From the NCBI GenBank assembly GCA_004297005.1, contig SCVA01000026.1, forward strand, positions 1-36,847: a stretch of 36,847 bases of DNA. The letters are read 5' to 3'. A program made the translations under genes and the position numbers. Positions 27,020 to 34,689 of the stretch are shown piece by piece. The notes under the pieces are model-generated. The model was not told the origin of the DNA and searched no databases. It saw only the letters and a list, made by a program, of their open reading frames with translations. This DNA comes from Nevskiaceae bacterium (GTDB lineage Bacteria; Pseudomonadota; Gammaproteobacteria; Nevskiales; Nevskiaceae). Within the stretch, counting starts at the first letter, position 1; each line of letters opens with the position of its first letter.

Positions 27020-28005
27020 CAGTGGCCGCCGCCAAACCCCAGCGCAAAATGCAGGCTGAAGTCGGGCGCGGTGTTGACCGCGAGATCTTCCTGGATCGCC
27101 AGCTCCAGTCGGCCCAGCGGAGTGGGCAGCCGCAGGCCGAATGCGACTTGCAGACTGTCGCCGCCTAGGGGCTCCAGCTCGGAGTCCTGGTACAGGGCGC
27201 TGTGCGCGTCGAGTTGCAGCACGCCCTCGGTGGCGCCCAGCAGTGCCGGCCACAAGGGCCCACTGAAGCTGGCGCCCGCCACCGCCACCAGCGGCTGTTG
27301 CAGCTCGCCCAGGGGACCGTCGGTCGCGCTGGCGGACAGGCCGCCGGAAAGACTGAGCCGGTAGCGCTCGGTTTCGCCCAGGCCGAAGCTGTAGTCGGCC
27401 CAGAGCGCGCCGCCGGCATGCCCGCCGCTCAGGCGGTCGGCGTCACCGGTGGGCAGTTGCAGCAAGGCGCGCACGACCCAGCGCTCGCCCAGCGCCGCCG
27501 CCAGACTCAGGCGGGCGTCGCCCAGGCCGCTCTCGCCCTCGCTCAAATCCAGCAGGGTCTGGCCGTCGCGCTGGTAGCGGATCAGGTAGCGGTCGCGCGG
27601 TGCATTCTCGCGGCCACCATTGGGCAGGCCGAAGGTGTCGTGCCAGTTCTCGATCAGCGAGTCCAGGCTGCCGCCGCCGCTGCTGAGCAGGGGCAGCTCC
27701 ACACCCCACTCCCAGCCGTTCACCGACACCACGCTGCCGCCGAAGCCGCGCCGGTAGCGCAGCGCGTAGCGCTGGGTTTCGGCGTCCAGACTCAGGCTCT
27801 CGGTGCCGGACTGCGCCTCGTAGTACTCGCTGGACCAGTCCAGCGCGACCTGCGCTTCTGACTCGCCGACCGCCAGCACCGGCGCGGCATTCAGCGCCGG
27901 CAGCGCCGCCGCGCGCGCAAAGCTGGACTGGTTGAACAGCGCATAGCCCTCGGCCTGGGCGGCACCGGCGGCAAGCAGCGAAGCGGCGAACAAGGCAGCA
28001 CGCAT
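27019..28005 (-). CDS. DUF3187 family outer-membrane protein
   Basis: The 328-residue protein has a signal peptide (MRAALFAASLLAAGAAQA, likely cut before EGYAL) and the DUF3187 pattern: VALDWSSEYYEAQSGTESLSLDAET, WEWGVELPLLSSGGGSLDSLIENWHDTFGLPNGGRENAP and ALLQLPTGDAD. The last residues (FSLHFALGFGGGH) and alternating beta-strand texture suggest an outer-membrane barrel. Function unknown for the family. ATG 28005 is chosen at the signal peptide; the frame is open to 28092, but that part overlaps the MITE end. It converges on pirin. Confidence 0.85.
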   Translation of the reverse strand: MRAALFAASLLAAGAAQAEGYALFNQSSFARAAALPALNAAPVLAVGESEAQVALDWSSEYYEAQSGTESLSLDAETQRYALRYRRGFGGSVVSVNGWEWGVELPLLSSGGGSLDSLIENWHDTFGLPNGGRENAPRDRYLIRYQRDGQTLLDLSEGESGLGDARLSLAAALGERWVVRALLQLPTGDADRLSGGHAGGALWADYSFGLGETERYRLSLSGGLSASATDGPLGELQQPLVAVAGASFSGPLWPALLGATEGVLQLDAHSALYQDSELEPLGGDSLQVAFGLRLPTPLGRLELAIQEDLAVNTAPDFSLHFALGFGGGH

Positions 28006-28033
28006 GGATCGAAATTCCAAATCGGGAGCGGAA

Positions 28034-28306
28034 CTAGGGTGTGTTGACACTAAATACCTCGCTGCGTTGCCGGTCAAAAGCGCGTCAGGCAAGGCGCCTG
28101 CCGACGCGAAGGCTTGTTGCCTTCGCTAGGCGGGCAACACGGCATGACGCGCTTATGGCCAGCAACCCTTCGGGGCGGGACGGTTTTGGGGCATTGCCGC
28201 GTCAGCAAGAGTTTCAATAGGCCCGCTATTGCGCACTCTTGCTTCCTTGCACTGCCCCAAAACCGCCTTCCGCCGCAGCGAGGTATTTAGTGTCAACACA
28301 CCCTAG
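28034..28306. mobile_element. 273-bp MITE with 33-bp perfect inverted ends
   Basis: The first 33 bases (28034-28066, beginning CTAGGGTGTGTTGACACTAA) are the exact reverse complement of the last 33 (28274-28306). Ends are CTAG on both sides, consistent with a palindromic 4-bp target duplication, as in IS5-type transposition. The interior has two hairpins: AAGCGCGTCA with TGACGCGCTT (about 28078-28154), and CGGTTTTGGGGCA (28181-28193) with TGCCCCAAAACCG (28253-28265), itself enclosing AGCAAGAGT/ACTCTTGCT (28204-28243). No coding frame of interest lies inside, so it is non-autonomous. It occupies most of the 391-bp gap between the DUF3187 and DAHP synthase genes. Confidence 0.9.
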
Positions 28307-28396
28307 AGCCTATCAGCCGGACGAGGCCCAGCGTCGGCGGCATCCGCTATCATCGCGCGCCATTTGTCCACAACGGCGCCACGAACTCTCGCTGCA

Positions 28397-29455
28397 ATGA
28401 AGCTGGTCACTGAAAATCTGCGGATCGCCTCCGTCAGCCCCGTCTCCACCCCTGCCCAGGTGCAGGCCGAGCTGCCGCTGCTGGAAGCCGCCGCCAACAC
28501 CGTCGCCCGCACCCGCGCCGCCATCCAGGGCGTGCTGTCCGGCGAGGACGACCGCCTGCTGGTGATCGTCGGCCCCTGCTCGATCCACGACACCCAGGCC
28601 GCACTCGACTACGCCGGCAAGCTGGCGGCGGCGCGCGACCGCTACGCCGGCGAGCTCTTGATCGTGATGCGCGTGTACTTCGAAAAGCCGCGCACCACGG
28701 TGGGCTGGAAGGGCCTGATCAACGACCCCGGCCTCGACGACAGCTTCCAGATCGACCGTGGCCTGCGCACCGCGCGCGAGCTGCTGCTGACACTCAATAC
28801 CCGTGGCATGCCGGCCGGCGTGGAATTCCTCGACATCCTCACGCCGCAGTACCTGGCCGATCTGGTCAGCTGGGGCGCCATCGGCGCGCGCACCACCGAA
28901 AGCCAGCTGCACCGCGAGATGGCCAGCGGCCTGTCCTGCCCGGTGGGCTTCAAGAACGGCACCGATGGCAGCGTCAAGATCGCCGTCGATGCCTGCCTGT
29001 CGGCCAGCCATCCGCACCGCTTCCTGTCGCTGACCCAGACCGGCCAGGTGGCGATCTTCCAGACCCGCGGCAACCCGGACTGCCACCTGATCCTGCGCGG
29101 CGGCAATCGCGGCCCCAATTTCGACGCCGCCAGCGTCGATGCTGCCTGCGCCGAGCTGAAGAAGGCCGGCCTGCGCGAGCAGGTGATGATCGACTTCAGC
29201 CACGCCAACAGCCAGAAGCAGCACCAGAAGCAGATCGAGGTCGGCCACGACATCGCCACGCGCATGGCGGCCGGCGAGCGCCGCGTCACCGGCGTGATGA
29301 TCGAGAGCCATCTGGTCGCCGGTCGGCAGGACATCAAGCCGGGCGTCAGCCTCAACTACGGCCAGAGCATCACCGACGCCTGCATCGCCTGGGACGACAC
29401 CGAAGCCCTGCTGGCGACGCTCGCCGAAGGCGTCGCCAAGCGGCGCGGCGGCTAA
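28397..29455 (+). CDS. aroG: 3-deoxy-7-phosphoheptulonate synthase, class I
   Basis: DAHP synthase condenses phosphoenolpyruvate and erythrose-4-phosphate, the first step of the shikimate pathway. The 352-residue protein has LLVIVGPCSIHD, MRVYFEKPRTTVGWKGLINDP, AGVEFLDILTPQYLADLVSWGAIGARTTESQ, GFKNGTDG, and the C-terminal IDFSHANSQKQHQKQ and GVMIESHLVAG, all of the AroF/AroG/AroH group. The symbol aroG is used for the group; which amino acid feeds back on it cannot be told. ATG 28397 is taken over an upstream TTG at 28364; its Shine-Dalgarno is weak. A TATCAT box at 28348-28353 may be the -10. The MITE ends 90 bp upstream. Confidence 0.93.
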   Translation: MKLVTENLRIASVSPVSTPAQVQAELPLLEAAANTVARTRAAIQGVLSGEDDRLLVIVGPCSIHDTQAALDYAGKLAAARDRYAGELLIVMRVYFEKPRTTVGWKGLINDPGLDDSFQIDRGLRTARELLLTLNTRGMPAGVEFLDILTPQYLADLVSWGAIGARTTESQLHREMASGLSCPVGFKNGTDGSVKIAVDACLSASHPHRFLSLTQTGQVAIFQTRGNPDCHLILRGGNRGPNFDAASVDAACAELKKAGLREQVMIDFSHANSQKQHQKQIEVGHDIATRMAAGERRVTGVMIESHLVAGRQDIKPGVSLNYGQSITDACIAWDDTEALLATLAEGVAKRRGG

Positions 29456-29469
29456 GACGCCGCCGGTTC

Positions 29470-29497
29470 GCGGCCGCCGTCCTTGCGCGGCGGCCGC
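29470..29497. other. GC-only hairpin between convergent genes
   Basis: GCGGCCGCCG (29470-29479) pairs with CGGCGGCCGC (29488-29497) 15 bp past the DAHP synthase stop. There is no T-tract, so it may be a weak terminator or a 3'-end stabiliser. Confidence 0.6.
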
Positions 29498-29563
29498 GGA
29501 CATTGCCCTGAGGCCATTTCTGCGCAACAGCGCATTGAGGCTAGCCGCGGCCGCAGCCGGCCA

Positions 29564-30664
29564 CTACCGATAGATCTCCACCGGGTAGCTCAGCTCCAGC
29601 CTGGGCTGCACCATGGACTCGGGGATACGGGGAAACGGCGCGGCGGCGCGGATGATCTCGGTGGCGCGGCGGGCCGCCTCTACGGGCACCGTCTCGGCGG
29701 CGTAGACGTCGAGCACGGCGCCACGGCGATCGACCACGAACTTCATCCGCACCGTCATCTTGGGCGTCGCCTTCACCGCCTCGGCGAGGGCGCGCTGGTT
29801 GGTGACCTTGAGCTGCGCCGTGAGGCGGGCGAAATACTCGGCGCGATTGCGGGTGTAGTCGCCACCGGCATCGACGACAGCCCCGCCGTCATCGGGAGCC
29901 AAGGGGGCATCCAGCGGATAGGTGGTAATGCCGGAGGCCGGCATGGGCGGGACCGGTCGTGGCTCGATCAGCGGCTTACCACCACGCCTGGACGGCTCCG
30001 GCGCGGAAGCCAGCGGCCCCTGTGGCAACAACGCGCGCAGGTCGCTATTGGCGCGGGGACTCAGTTCCACACCGGCGCTGCGCTTTGCCGACTCGGCCGC
30101 GCGACGGATCGCCAGTTCCAGGTCGGCCTCGTCCTGTACCGGAGGCAGGCGCAAGGGGGCCTGGGGCTCCAGCGGCGGCAACTCCGGCTCGAGCGGCGCG
30201 GCGGCGCTCAGTGGCGGACTGGCCGCGGGTCGAGCGGTCCGGGACGGACGCCCCGCACGTGGCTGCACGCCACGCGCCTCGATGTCCGGTAGACGCACCA
30301 CGTCGGGCACCAGTGCGGCGGTCAGCGCCGCAGTCAGCGAACGGCCGGACAGGCTGGTGCTCAGGCTCAGGAAGCCACGCCCCGGCGGCGGCGGCTTGGG
30401 GAAAAAGTTGTCCGGCAATGGCGGCGGCAGATCCTCCGGCGAACCGCTGCTGAGCTTGGTCGCCAAGGTCCAGCGGTTGCGCGATGGTGGCGGGGGCGGT
30501 GGTTCGCTGGCGATCTCCACCACCGTTTCACTGGGGGTCTCCGCCCGTAGTGCCGCCGCCACGCGCGCGCGCAGATCGCCCGCGTACTGCCACGCCAGCA
30601 GGGCGTGCAGCGCCAGCGCGATCAGCAGCGCCCATCGCAGGCGGCGGGAGTTCTTTGACGGCAT
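29564..30664 (-). CDS. TonB-like protein (orphan)
   Basis: The 366-residue protein has an N-terminal membrane helix (RWALLIALALHALLAW), a long Pro-rich periplasmic stretch with PPPPPP and several PPL/PPP clusters (residues 50-260), and a C-terminal domain resembling TonB (TVRMKFVVDRRGAVLDVYAAE, VEAARRATEIIRAAAPFPRIPESMVQPRLELSYPVEIYR). No exbBD genes are adjacent; the motor could be the one at 17605-18794, or the protein may not act with a receptor at all. The C-terminal YPVEIYR replaces the usual end. It converges on the DAHP synthase gene. Annotation as TonB-family is by architecture; the precise role is unknown. Confidence 0.78.
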   Translation of the reverse strand: MPSKNSRRLRWALLIALALHALLAWQYAGDLRARVAAALRAETPSETVVEIASEPPPPPPSRNRWTLATKLSSGSPEDLPPPLPDNFFPKPPPPGRGFLSLSTSLSGRSLTAALTAALVPDVVRLPDIEARGVQPRAGRPSRTARPAASPPLSAAAPLEPELPPLEPQAPLRLPPVQDEADLELAIRRAAESAKRSAGVELSPRANSDLRALLPQGPLASAPEPSRRGGKPLIEPRPVPPMPASGITTYPLDAPLAPDDGGAVVDAGGDYTRNRAEYFARLTAQLKVTNQRALAEAVKATPKMTVRMKFVVDRRGAVLDVYAAETVPVEAARRATEIIRAAAPFPRIPESMVQPRLELSYPVEIYR

Positions 30665-30770
30665 GGCGAGATTGTAGAAGGGCGGTCCGGGCTTGGCAGG
30701 GCAAAGCAGCTCCGCGCGCTCACCTCAGCGGGAAGTGGGGTTTTGTGGCTCTCGCGCCGCGCGAGTTCGT

Positions 30771-31049
30771 CCCGTCGCCACGGCGGCTGCGCCGCCTGGA
30801 AGTGGCTCCGGCACCCATTTCAACAAGAAGGGGGCCGTTGGCCCTCACTCCGCGCAAGTTCACCCCGTCGCCACGGCGGCTGCGCCGCCTGGAAGTGGCT
30901 CCGGCACCCATTTCAACAAGAAGGGGGCCGTTGGCACTCGCTCCGTGCGGGCTCACCCCGTCGCCACGGCGGCTGCGCCGCCTGGAAGTGGCTCCCGCAC
31001 CCATTTCAACAAGAAGGGGGCCGTTGGCCCCCTTCTTGTTGAAAGCACC
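30771..31049. repeat. Three 93-bp tandem copies containing a palindrome
   Basis: Copies begin at 30771, 30864 and 30957. The first about 71 bases are nearly identical (CCCGTCGCCACGGCGGCTGC onward, including the palindrome GGCGGC-TGC-GCCGCC and TTCAACAAGAAGGGGGCC), while the last about 20 bases differ. A partial unit tail seems to precede copy 1 at about 30749-30770. Only copy 3 contains both arms of the hairpin at 31005-31043. The remainder of the 396-bp gap (30665-30770) shows no gene. Confidence 0.92.
31005..31043 (-). terminator. Perfect 18-bp hairpin after the fatty acyl reductase gene
   Basis: The 18-bp arm starting TTCAACAAGAAGG (31005-31022) and its exact complement (31026-31043) enclose a 3-base loop, 18 bp past the reductase stop. 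Minus-strand reading also begins TTCAACAAG. No long T-tract follows, but the stem is strong enough to end transcription or protect the message. Confidence 0.75.
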
Positions 31050-31060
31050 GTGTCGCCACT

Positions 31061-33046
31061 TCACCAGTGCTCACCCTTGAAGATGTTGGCGAAGACGGTT
31101 TGTTCCAGGGTCAGCTTCTCGCCGCCATCCTTTTTGCCCTTGGCCGCGCTCGACGAGGGGAACAACTGAAAGCCCTTGGACAGCACCCAGTCATTGGCCT
31201 TGGGCCAGATCGCGTAGCTCACCGCGGCGGCGGTGCCGACCGTGGTGGCGATGCTCTTGGGCCGATCGAGAATGGCCTTCACCACCGTGTCGGCGGCGTC
31301 CTCCGGGCTCCAGGTCGGGATGTAGTCGTACATCTTGGTCGGCGCGATCATCGGCGTGCGCACCAGTGGCATGTAGATCGCCGTGGTGTGGATGTTGCGC
31401 GCCTTCACCTCCGCCGACAGGCAGCGGGTATAGGCGTCGAGCGCGGCCTTGCTGGCGACATAGGCGGAGAAGCGCGCGGCGTTGGCGAGCACGCCGATGG
31501 AGCTGATGTTGATGATGTGGCCGCTCTTCTGCTTCGCCATCGCCGGCAGCAGATTCATGATCAGCCGCACCGCGCCGAAGTAGTTGAGCTGCATGGTGCG
31601 TTCGAAGTCGTGGAAGCGGTCGAAGCTTTCGAACACCGCGCGGCGGATCGAGCGGCCGGCATTGTTGATCAGCACATCGACGTGGCCGAAGTCGCGCAGC
31701 ACCTCGGCGGACATGCGGTCGATGTCGGTGAGACTGTTGAGGTCGCAGGGGTAGACATGCGCCTCGCCGCCGGCCTTCTCCAGGATCAGCTTGGTCTCCT
31801 CCAGCTTCTCGCGGGTGCGCGCCACCAGGATCACCTTGGCGCCGGCGGCAGCGATCTTCTTGGCCGCTGCGAAGCCGATGCCGGAGGAGGCGCCGGTGAT
31901 CAGCACCACCTTGCCCGACAACTTCTGGCGCAAGCGCGGCGGGATCTTCACCTTGAGATCGAGCTGCAGCTCCCAGTACTGCCAGAGCTTGTCGGCGTAG
32001 TGCTTGATGTCCGGGCAGACAATTCCAGTCCCCTTGAGCGCGCGACGCGCCTCGCGGTCGTCGAACACCGCCTGGTTGAAGGCGTAGCCGAGCACCGACA
32101 AGGGCACGCCCAGGGTCTCCGCGATCTTCTGCTCGTTGCGGCTGGAGATCGACTTGCCGATCCGGCCCATGAACTTCTTCACCGAAGGCGGCAGCGCCGG
32201 GATGTCGAGGCGGCCACCGAACTCCGGCCCGTGCGCGGCTTCGAGGAAGCATTGCAGCAGATCGCCGACGGTCGGCGACTGCGACTGCATCAGGTGGAAG
32301 CACTGACCGTCGAGCTTAGGCAGGTGGGCGATGGCATCCATCGCCGCCGCCACGTAGTCCACCGGCGCGATGGCGACCTTGCCGCCCTCGATGCCCAAGA
32401 GCGGCAGCCACTTCGGTACCTTGTAGCTGATCTTCTGGATCGCCTTGGCGAAGTAGTAGGGGCCGTCGATCTTGTCCATCTCGCCGGTCTCGCTATGGCC
32501 GACGACCACGCCCGGACGGTAGATGCGCCAGGGTGCGGCGCACTCGTTGCGGACGATGGCCTCGCTCTGGAACTTAGTGCGGTAATAGGGGTGGTTGGTG
32601 GTCTGCCCCTCGTCGAACATGGTCTCCTTGAAGATGCCGACGTAGTCGCTGCCGGCGACCGCGACGCTGGAGACGTGGTGCAGGCGCACCGGGCCGCCGA
32701 GATCGTTGACGAAGGCGACCAGGTTGCGAGTGCCCTCGTTGTTGATGCGGTCGCCCTGCTCGTCGCTCATGGTCATGTCGTAGACCGCGGCGAGGTGGAA
32801 GACGTGGTCGATCTTGCCGGCCAGCTTCTTGAAGTCCGCTGGCGAGATCAGTCCCGGCTCGGTGATGTCACCCGGCACCATCACCAGCTTCTTGCCGGCC
32901 TCGCCGTAGCGCTCCTTCAGTTCCTCGAACTTGGCGACCGAGGACGGGCGCACCAGCACGTGCACCTTGGCGCCCTCGCGGGCGAGCAGCTTTTCCAGCA
33001 GGAACTTGCCGATGAAGCCGGTGGCGCCGGTGACGAAGTAATTCAT
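31061..33046 (-). CDS. Bifunctional fatty acyl-CoA reductase (alcohol-forming, Maqu_2220 type)
   Basis: The 661-residue protein joins two reductase domains. Residues 1-360 are an extended SDR of the thioester-reductase type (MNYFVTGATGFIGKFLLEKLLA, HVFHLAAVYDMTMSDEQ, HHVSSVAVAG, PYYRTKFQSE, YRPGVVVGHSETGEMDKIDGPYYF). The rest is a classical SDR (VVLITGASSGIGFAAA near residue 385, VLINNAGRSIRRAVFESFDR, INISSIGVLANAARFSAYVASKAALDAY). This order and many blocks (HSETGEMDKIDGPYYF, DRFHDFERTMQLNYFG) match the Marinobacter enzyme that reduces acyl-CoA or acyl-ACP through aldehyde to fatty alcohol with NADPH. Product use in wax-ester synthesis is likely but no wax synthase is in the window. ATG 33046 has GAGAGGAAGAG upstream. 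Confidence 0.92.
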   Translation of the reverse strand: MNYFVTGATGFIGKFLLEKLLAREGAKVHVLVRPSSVAKFEELKERYGEAGKKLVMVPGDITEPGLISPADFKKLAGKIDHVFHLAAVYDMTMSDEQGDRINNEGTRNLVAFVNDLGGPVRLHHVSSVAVAGSDYVGIFKETMFDEGQTTNHPYYRTKFQSEAIVRNECAAPWRIYRPGVVVGHSETGEMDKIDGPYYFAKAIQKISYKVPKWLPLLGIEGGKVAIAPVDYVAAAMDAIAHLPKLDGQCFHLMQSQSPTVGDLLQCFLEAAHGPEFGGRLDIPALPPSVKKFMGRIGKSISSRNEQKIAETLGVPLSVLGYAFNQAVFDDREARRALKGTGIVCPDIKHYADKLWQYWELQLDLKVKIPPRLRQKLSGKVVLITGASSGIGFAAAKKIAAAGAKVILVARTREKLEETKLILEKAGGEAHVYPCDLNSLTDIDRMSAEVLRDFGHVDVLINNAGRSIRRAVFESFDRFHDFERTMQLNYFGAVRLIMNLLPAMAKQKSGHIINISSIGVLANAARFSAYVASKAALDAYTRCLSAEVKARNIHTTAIYMPLVRTPMIAPTKMYDYIPTWSPEDAADTVVKAILDRPKSIATTVGTAAAVSYAIWPKANDWVLSKGFQLFPSSSAAKGKKDGGEKLTLEQTVFANIFKGEHW

Positions 33047-33182
33047 GGACTCTTCCTCTCTCCAATAAACCGCCGTTCTAGGGGCGTGATGGAGGAAGTC
33101 TATAGGAGCCAGCGTGCCTTGCCCGAGGCGCTGTTGGCCTGCAAGGCCGCGATGCCCGCGATGCCCGCGGGGCAGACGGTTC

Positions 33183-34208
33183 CTAGCCGGGTCCGTCCCA
33201 GCGGTACACCGCCTCCAGCTCCACCAAGAGATCCTGTCTACAGATGTCGCCCTGCAGCAGCGTCCAGGGCAGGCCGCGCGCCAGTCGTCGCTCGAAGGCC
33301 GCACGCACCGCTTCCGCGTGCTCAGGGTGACGCAGGTAGACCTTGAAGCTCTCCGGCGCCCACATCGGCTCGCCGACATCGGGGAAGTGGCTCACCGCCG
33401 CGTGGCGCAGCAGCGCCTCGACATTCACCGCCGCCTCCTCGAGCTGGGCCAGCACATCGCCGGCATGGCGGGTGGCGTGGCCGACGATGCTGGCGGTGCC
33501 GGACACCAGCAGGCGCGCGGCGGCGCCCGTCCCGCCCTCGTCGCGCAGCAACATGGCGCGTGTGAAGCTGGGGCTGCGCGGACCATACTGGCGCGGATAG
33601 CGGAAGGCGGCGACCTGGCGCGGGTTCTCCAGGGCGATACCCGGCTTGCGGCCGGCCAGCACCGCCACCACCAGACCGGGCTCGGCGCTGCCGATGGCGG
33701 TGGCCGCCGGCAGGTGACGCTCAAAATCGCTGCGCGCCGCCAGCGCCTGACCGCGACCCAGGCAGAACTGCCGGTAGCGCTCGCCGTCACCTTCACCGGC
33801 GTTGATGCCGGAGAGGAAATTCCAGGTGCGCAGCCAATAGGGAAAACCGTGGTGCACCACCAGCCGCTCCAGCCGCCAGTAGGCGTCCTCGCTGGCGGCG
33901 ATCACGTCTTCGGCCGGCAGGCTCAGGTGGGCGAACAGATACTGGCCGTCATGGGCCCAGTGCAGGCCCTGCTCGCTGCTAGCCTCCAGCACCGGCCGGC
34001 CGGCGCTCCACAGCTCGGCGGCGTGGCCGTGCAGCAAGGGCAGCGGCAGGCGCAGGCGGCGCGGGTCGGCGTCCGGCAGCGGGCCACCGTGGTGCAGGCA
34101 GGCCAGCGCATCCGGCGGCAGTCGGCCAGGACCGGCTACCGAGGTCAAAAAAGGCGCGCCAACAGCGGCGGTCGCGGCGGCGAGGGAAACGGGACTGGCG
34201 AGGGTCAT
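33183..34208 (-). CDS. Chorismatase of the FkbO/Hyg5/XanB2 family
   Basis: The 341-residue protein matches chorismate-cleaving enzymes once called pteridine-dependent dioxygenase-like: YWLRTWNFLSGINAGEGDGERYRQFCLGRGQAL (residues about 122-154), VVAVLAGRKPGIALENPRQVAAFRYPRQYGPRSPSFTRAML, LLVSGTASIVGHATRHAGDV, and the RidA-like C-terminus ending RQDLLVELEAVYRWDG. Related XanB2 yields 3- and 4-hydroxybenzoate; Hyg5 gives 3-hydroxybenzoate; FkbO hydrolyses chorismate. Which activity applies cannot be read with confidence. A hydroxybenzoate supply for ubiquinone is plausible. It lies 136 bp upstream of the reductase gene on the same strand; a common transcript is possible, but a TATAGA at 33104-33099 may be a -10 for the reductase. 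Confidence 0.85.
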   Translation of the reverse strand: MTLASPVSLAAATAAVGAPFLTSVAGPGRLPPDALACLHHGGPLPDADPRRLRLPLPLLHGHAAELWSAGRPVLEASSEQGLHWAHDGQYLFAHLSLPAEDVIAASEDAYWRLERLVVHHGFPYWLRTWNFLSGINAGEGDGERYRQFCLGRGQALAARSDFERHLPAATAIGSAEPGLVVAVLAGRKPGIALENPRQVAAFRYPRQYGPRSPSFTRAMLLRDEGGTGAAARLLVSGTASIVGHATRHAGDVLAQLEEAAVNVEALLRHAAVSHFPDVGEPMWAPESFKVYLRHPEHAEAVRAAFERRLARGLPWTLLQGDICRQDLLVELEAVYRWDGPG

Positions 34209-34305
34209 GCGGCGGCTGACGCCCCGCGCGTCGGACCAGCCGGGCGCGAGGACGAAGATCGGAAGAACCCCCCTAGGCTAGCACCCGCGACCGCGCCAGC
34301 CGACT

Positions 34306-34689
34306 TCAGTGGCCGGATTCCAGGGCGCTGCTTGGCAGCCAGCCCACCGCATCCCCGGCTCGCACGCTGCTCCAGTGGCCGCCAGCATTGTCGATCTCGC
34401 CGAGGATGCTGACCGCCGTGCCGGCCGGTAGCTCGGTCAGCGTCGCCGCGCTAGCCAGCGGCTGGGCACGCAGCGGCAGGCTCTCGCGCAGGCGCGCCGG
34501 CAGGCCGGCGGCCAGCGGCGCGCTGGCCAGCGGCGCCGGGGCGGGCGCGGCTTCCAGGGACTCCATCCCGACCTTCTCTTCCGGCGTACGCAACACCGGC
34601 GCGCGCGCCGAGGGTGGTGGCAGTGGCGCCTGCCGCATGCAGGCACCCAACACCAGCGCCAGCGCGCAGCCCAGCGCCAGCGGCCTCAC
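34306..34689 (-). CDS. SH3-like lipoprotein (second of a pair)
   Basis: The 127-residue protein has a short lipoprotein signal (LALGCALALVLGACMRQ; LGAC lipobox), a Pro/Ala-rich linker, and a C-terminal bacterial SH3-like domain (LPLRAQPLASAATLTELPAGTAVSILGEID, WSSVRAGDAVGWLPSSAL). Such domains usually bind peptidoglycan or cell-wall peptides. The start is GTG at 34689, overlapping the TGA of the upstream gene by four bases, so it is translated by coupling. A tandem origin of the two genes is likely since both have the same signal-linker-SH3 plan. Confidence 0.82.
   Translation of the reverse strand: MRPLALGCALALVLGACMRQAPLPPPSARAPVLRTPEEKVGMESLEAAPAPAPLASAPLAAGLPARLRESLPLRAQPLASAATLTELPAGTAVSILGEIDNAGGHWSSVRAGDAVGWLPSSALESGH

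Noticed and set aside
28021..28306. MITE inward TTGACA boxes considered as promoters
   Set aside because: The TTGACA in each end points inward and no -10 box follows at the right distance.
30771..31049. Tandem repeats considered as a CRISPR array
   Set aside because: Constant part is about 71 bp with a 20-bp variable tail and only three units, with no cas genes; unit geometry is wrong.
31067..33346. 759-codon plus-strand open frame
   Set aside because: It is the mirror of the fatty acyl reductase gene, rich in His/Gln/Ala runs; the minus-strand protein has clear domain motifs.
33047..33379. N-terminal extension of the fatty acyl reductase to 33379
   Set aside because: The extra 111 residues are Arg/Cys-rich and overlap the chorismatase end; MNYFVTGATGFIG at 33046 is the family start and has a ribosome site.
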